A stretch of DNA of 64,000 bases from Bacteroidota bacterium (GTDB taxonomy: Bacteria > Bacteroidota > Bacteroidia > Flavobacteriales > Weeksellaceae): the NCBI GenBank assembly GCA_023461035.1, contig JAEWOD010000027.1, forward strand, positions 118,747-182,746. The letters run 5' to 3'. Position 1 is the stretch's first letter, and every line of letters begins with the position of its first letter. This document shows, piece after piece, positions 61,393 to 64,000 of this stretch. The translations under genes were made by a program, and so were the position numbers. The notes beneath the pieces were generated by a model. It was given only the letters and a program-made list of their open reading frames with translations. It searched no databases and was not told the origin of the DNA.

Positions 61393-63280
61393 CCTTGGGG
61401 ATTTCCATAATAAAAGTTGAACCTCTTCCTTTTGCCGAATCTATAAAAAGACTGCCATTTAACGATTGAACTCTTTTGTACAAGTTGCTGATTCCCATTC
61501 CTTTTTTGACTTTCTCAACGTCAAACCCCTTACCATCATCTTCAACAATTATCCTGTACATCGAATCAAAAGTGCAGTCTATATTTATATTTTCGGCGTC
61601 GGCATACTTTAAGCAGTTGGATAGTATTTCCTGAATAGTTCTATACAAATAGTGTTTTGCAACACCTTCGATTTCCTGAAATTTTGCTTCAGGAAAAATA
61701 TTCAGATGAATCTCGCCGGTAAAATAAAACCTATAGTCCTTTACCAATTGATTCAATAAATGTACAAAATTTATTTTATCCTGGTTATTTTCATTTAACT
61801 CATGCGAAATAACACGAATTTCTTTTGCCGTCTCCTGAAGTTGATTGATACATTCTTCCAATTCTTTATCCTGAATCGTAGTTGTGTTGAGTTGATCCAT
61901 TTTAATTTTGATGGCCGAAAGCCTTCCTCCTACACCATCATGGAGTTCGCTTGCAATTCTTTTCCGCTCCAGGTTTTGTCCTTCCAGGAGGTTTTTGGTT
62001 CGTGTGGATTCGATTTCTTTTTCAAAAATTAATTTATCCTGCTCTGTAATTGTTTGCTGGTATTTCATGCGCTGCCTATAAAATATTGCTAACAGTAAAA
62101 GAGGAATGATCACCATAATCGATCCGATGAAAATCAGTCGGTTTTGTCCTTTCTGGATTTGTTTTTCTTTATTTAAGAGTTGAATTTGGTTGTTTTTTCT
62201 TTCAACGTCAAATTTGGTTTGGGTTTCATGAAATTGTTTATTTTTCTCTATGCTGAAAATGCTGTCTTGTAATTTATGCTGAATTGTTTCAAAATAATAG
62301 GCCTCTTTAAAATTTCCCAATTCAGAATGGACATGCGAGAGACTTTTGTATAGTTCTATGGCATAGTCATTTTTATATCCTTTTCGCAAAACTTCATTTG
62401 ATTGGTTATAATAATAAAGGGCTTGTTGAAGATCGGACTCTGCCTGTTCATAATATTTACCTAAATAAAAATAACTAAAAAACTCAGCTTCCAGGTTCCC
62501 TAATGCCTTGCTTAACCTCAATGATTCCTGTAAATATTGAAATGATTTTTTGTAATCCGATTCCGATTTGAAATTTAAATAAGTAGAAACCAAATTGATT
62601 TGACTCATGATCTGACCATAAACGTTATGGTTATCCTTCTGAATTTGAAGGGATTTTCTTAAATAAAATTCGGTACTGTCTTTATTTGATTTCATATAAG
62701 AAACCGCCAGATTATTATACACGACTGCCAGATGTAATTTTCTCTCGTCTCGCTCACCAATTTTTTGTGCCTGATGATAATAATTCCTTGCGCTGAGTGT
62801 GTCGCTCTGTAAAATATAAAGATCTGCGAGATTGGAAAGAACTGCAATGGTATTATCACTCAGCTCTTCTTTTCCTTCCGAAATTTTTAAAGATAGATGA
62901 TAGTTGGACAATGCATTTTTAAAATCATTTTGAACTGCATAGATTTGTCCGATTTGGTTATAGGATTTGCTCAAGATATTGGAGTTCCGGGCGGAATCCG
63001 CATACCTGATAGCTTCGTTGAAAAATTCATTGGCAGTTTTAAAATCTTTCTTGACATAATAAGAATAACCCATCCCATATGCTATTCTCGCATCCCAATC
63101 CTTCAATTCAAGTTGTTGGTTCAATCGTTTGGCTTCAGCCAGATAAATCAAAGCGGAATCCGGCGCAGTATCCACCAACTCTCTGTATTTCTGATAGTTG
63201 TATTCGATTTTTTCTTCATTATTTTGGGAAAAAACCAAAAAAGAAACAGAGATAAACCCTAAAATCAACAAATTTCTCAT
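61373..63280 (-). CDS. TPR-sensor histidine kinase (NarX-like)
   Basis: 635 residues: signal peptide (1-18), about ten TPR-like helix pairs in the periplasm (about 25-360), one membrane helix (LIFIGSIMVIIPLLLLAIFY), a coiled coil and a HisKA_3 domain with H447 (RIASELHDGVGG). A HATPase domain follows with N (LSNCLKYADAENI), DDGKGF and KGMGISNLYKR, near the end. Partner of the response regulator encoded next, with the two reading frames overlapping by 20 nt. Periplasmic signal unknown. Confidence 0.93.
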   Translation of the reverse strand: MRNLLILGFISVSFLVFSQNNEEKIEYNYQKYRELVDTAPDSALIYLAEAKRLNQQLELKDWDARIAYGMGYSYYVKKDFKTANEFFNEAIRYADSARNSNILSKSYNQIGQIYAVQNDFKNALSNYHLSLKISEGKEELSDNTIAVLSNLADLYILQSDTLSARNYYHQAQKIGERDERKLHLAVVYNNLAVSYMKSNKDSTEFYLRKSLQIQKDNHNVYGQIMSQINLVSTYLNFKSESDYKKSFQYLQESLRLSKALGNLEAEFFSYFYLGKYYEQAESDLQQALYYYNQSNEVLRKGYKNDYAIELYKSLSHVHSELGNFKEAYYFETIQHKLQDSIFSIEKNKQFHETQTKFDVERKNNQIQLLNKEKQIQKGQNRLIFIGSIMVIIPLLLLAIFYRQRMKYQQTITEQDKLIFEKEIESTRTKNLLEGQNLERKRIASELHDGVGGRLSAIKIKMDQLNTTTIQDKELEECINQLQETAKEIRVISHELNENNQDKINFVHLLNQLVKDYRFYFTGEIHLNIFPEAKFQEIEGVAKHYLYRTIQEILSNCLKYADAENINIDCTFDSMYRIIVEDDGKGFDVEKVKKGMGISNLYKRVQSLNGSLFIDSAKGRGSTFIMEIPKDGKQNS

Positions 63281-63333
63281 GGTTGCGGTAAAAATACCAA
63301 AATCTTGGTAGGTTTCATTTATAAAATTGTAAA

Positions 63334-63341
63334 TAACTTTG
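63334..63341 (+). promoter_or_regulatory. -7 box of the small secreted protein gene
   Basis: TAACTTTG matches TAnnTTTG exactly. It ends 7 nt before the ATG at 63349 and 19 nt before the alternative ATG at 63361, so it does not decide between them. Confidence 0.45.
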
Positions 63342-63348
63342 TTTCATT

Positions 63349-63696
63349 ATGAAACGCACAATGAAACACACACTTTTTTTAGTATTATTTACATTTGCTT
63401 TTGGGTTTACATTAGCTCAGCAAAATAACGGAGTCCGCCTTGGCGCTGGAAGTAGCGGTAAGATGTTTAACCCTGAGATTACTATGATTTCATCAAGTGA
63501 GATTGAAATTACATCTGAAGGCGAAAAAATTTCCGGACTTGAAATTTTTGATGTTGAAGGAAATTTAATCGGTTCTGCCGCAATTTCAAATGACACAACA
63601 TCAATCAATATTAAAGGGCTTCAACAAGGGATTTACCATGTTGTAGCTATTTCAGAAACTGGTCAAGAACAATTTAACACATTTACTAAGAATTAA
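63349..63696 (+). CDS. Small secreted protein resembling a T9SS-type C-terminal domain
   Basis: 115 residues (111 if the ATG at 63361 is used, which places the hydrophobic signal closer to the start). A signal peptide ending TLAQ is followed by about 95 residues that read like the beta-sandwich of a type A sorting domain: LEIFDVEGNLIGS corresponds to the usual YD..GRLL.., and INIKGLQQGIYHVVAIS to I.. L..GIY.L.V. The usual N-terminal YPNP and the lysine-rich end are missing. Adjacent to and divergent from the histidine kinase gene. Function unknown. Confidence 0.65.
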   Translation: MKRTMKHTLFLVLFTFAFGFTLAQQNNGVRLGAGSSGKMFNPEITMISSSEIEITSEGEKISGLEIFDVEGNLIGSAAISNDTTSINIKGLQQGIYHVVAISETGQEQFNTFTKN

Positions 63697-63841
63697 TTAA
63701 TTTTTTAATTATTCCAATTTACAAGTTTTATTATAACATTTCTAGGAATCAATATTTCTTATGTGAGGGTAAGTTGTATTCCTATAAGCAAAAGATCTTC
63801 AGTTGTAGAAGAGATTAGTTTAGGTAGCACTACATCGTAGT

Positions 63842-63872
63842 AAAAAAGCAAGTGATATACTTGCTTTTTTTT
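63842..63872 (+). terminator. Terminator of the small secreted protein gene
   Basis: AAGCAAGT and ACTTGCTT form a perfect stem with a short GATAT loop, flanked by A-runs and T-runs. It lies about 145 nt after the stop at 63696, so the 3' untranslated region is long, or a further small transcript ends here. Confidence 0.85.
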
Positions 63873-63903
63873 ATGGCATAATACTGAAAAATGGTTGGTA
63901 AAA

Positions 63904-63915
63904 CCTTTCGAAAGG
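63904..63915. repeat. 12-bp perfect palindrome
   Basis: CCTTTCGAAAGG is perfectly symmetric. It precedes the larger palindrome by 22 bp. Confidence 0.6.
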
Positions 63916-63937
63916 CTTTCTGACAAGGGGATAAGTG

Positions 63938-63969
63938 AAAGTTTTATGAAACGCGTTTCATAAAACTTT
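63938..63969. promoter_or_regulatory. 32-bp perfect palindrome (operator or terminator)
   Basis: The left half AAAGTTTTATGAAACG is mirrored exactly by CGTTTCATAAAACTTT. The core TGAAACGCGTTTCA resembles the CG-centred operators of LacI-type repressors. A T-rich stretch follows on the right, so a bidirectional terminator is the alternative reading. There is no gene on its right in the window. Confidence 0.65.
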
Positions 63970-64000
63970 TTCTTTGTTTGAAAAATGACAAAAAAAGCGA

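Larger units (their letters stand above)
63697..64000. other. Intergenic region at the right edge
   Basis: 304 bp with no supported gene. It holds a terminator (63842-63872), a 12-bp palindrome (63904-63915) and a perfect 32-bp palindrome (63938-63969). The sequence before the terminator includes the small hairpin ACTAC/GTAGT at about 63829-63841. No gene begins before the window ends. Confidence 0.6.

Noticed and set aside
1..64000. tRNA, rRNA, CRISPR arrays, prophage or integrase genes
   Set aside because: None was seen: no CCA-ended cloverleaf pattern, no regularly spaced repeats, and no integrase or phage structural motif. The contractile-sheath genes belong to a T6SS, not a phage tail.

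Overview
The window comes from an AT-rich member of the Bacteroidota, most likely class Flavobacteriia. Four lines of evidence agree: secreted proteins ending in type IX secretion (T9SS) sorting domains of type A (YPNP...) and type B (gliding-associated C-terminal domain); upstream regions carrying the Bacteroidota -7 box TAnnTTTG; a subtype iii type VI secretion system (T6SSiii), known only from this phylum; and phylum-specific families DUF4270, DUF4271 and DUF4296. Family or genus cannot be fixed from the sequence alone. No rRNA, tRNA, CRISPR array or intact transposase was seen.

Layout. 1-8.2 kb is housekeeping: the end of a small lipocalin-like protein, a ruvC - M1 peptidase - coaX operon, a fused orotate phosphoribosyltransferase/OMP decarboxylase, a C1 cysteine peptidase and nadA. 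8.3-20.1 kb is more accessory: a lipoprotein, a Fic enzyme with a palindrome upstream and two relic T9SS tails beside it, two very large repeat-rich surface proteins, a membrane-tethered LuxR-type regulator and a peptidylarginine-deiminase-like T9SS enzyme. 20.2-30.5 kb holds rsmI, an M16 peptidase pair, a 162-bp MITE-like element, an alpha/beta hydrolase, a dolichol-phosphate-mannose-synthase-like enzyme, and the DUF4271 - hemD - recJ operon.

30.7-45.2 kb is the T6SSiii locus. An eleven-gene minus-strand operon (lipoprotein, tssG, tssN, tssK, tssO, tssB, tssC, two unknown genes, tssE, tssF) faces a three-gene plus-strand operon (two PKD-domain membrane proteins and tssH). It encodes sheath, baseplate, part of the Bacteroidota-specific membrane complex and the recycling ATPase. 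The tube protein (TssD/Hcp), spike (TssI/VgrG), TssR and any effectors are not in the window. The most unusual points are a lipoprotein with an NlpC/P60 fold that has lost all its catalytic residues, a TssH whose first ATPase domain lacks the Walker B glutamate and the arginine fingers, and two T6SS-embedded proteins I do not recognise.

45.5-64 kb holds a T9SS-exported fungalysin-like metalloprotease, an Ig-like lipoprotein, a glycogen-synthase-like - DUF4270 - glmS operon divergent from panC/panD/flippase, an unknown AT-rich secreted protein, radA, a thioesterase, and a TPR histidine kinase/response regulator pair. Next to that pair is a very small secreted protein that resembles little more than a T9SS-type tail. 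The last 300 bp carry a terminator and a perfect 32-bp palindrome.

Gene starts were chosen for signal peptides, family alignment and spacing. Several differ from the longest possible reading frame, and this is stated where it applies.
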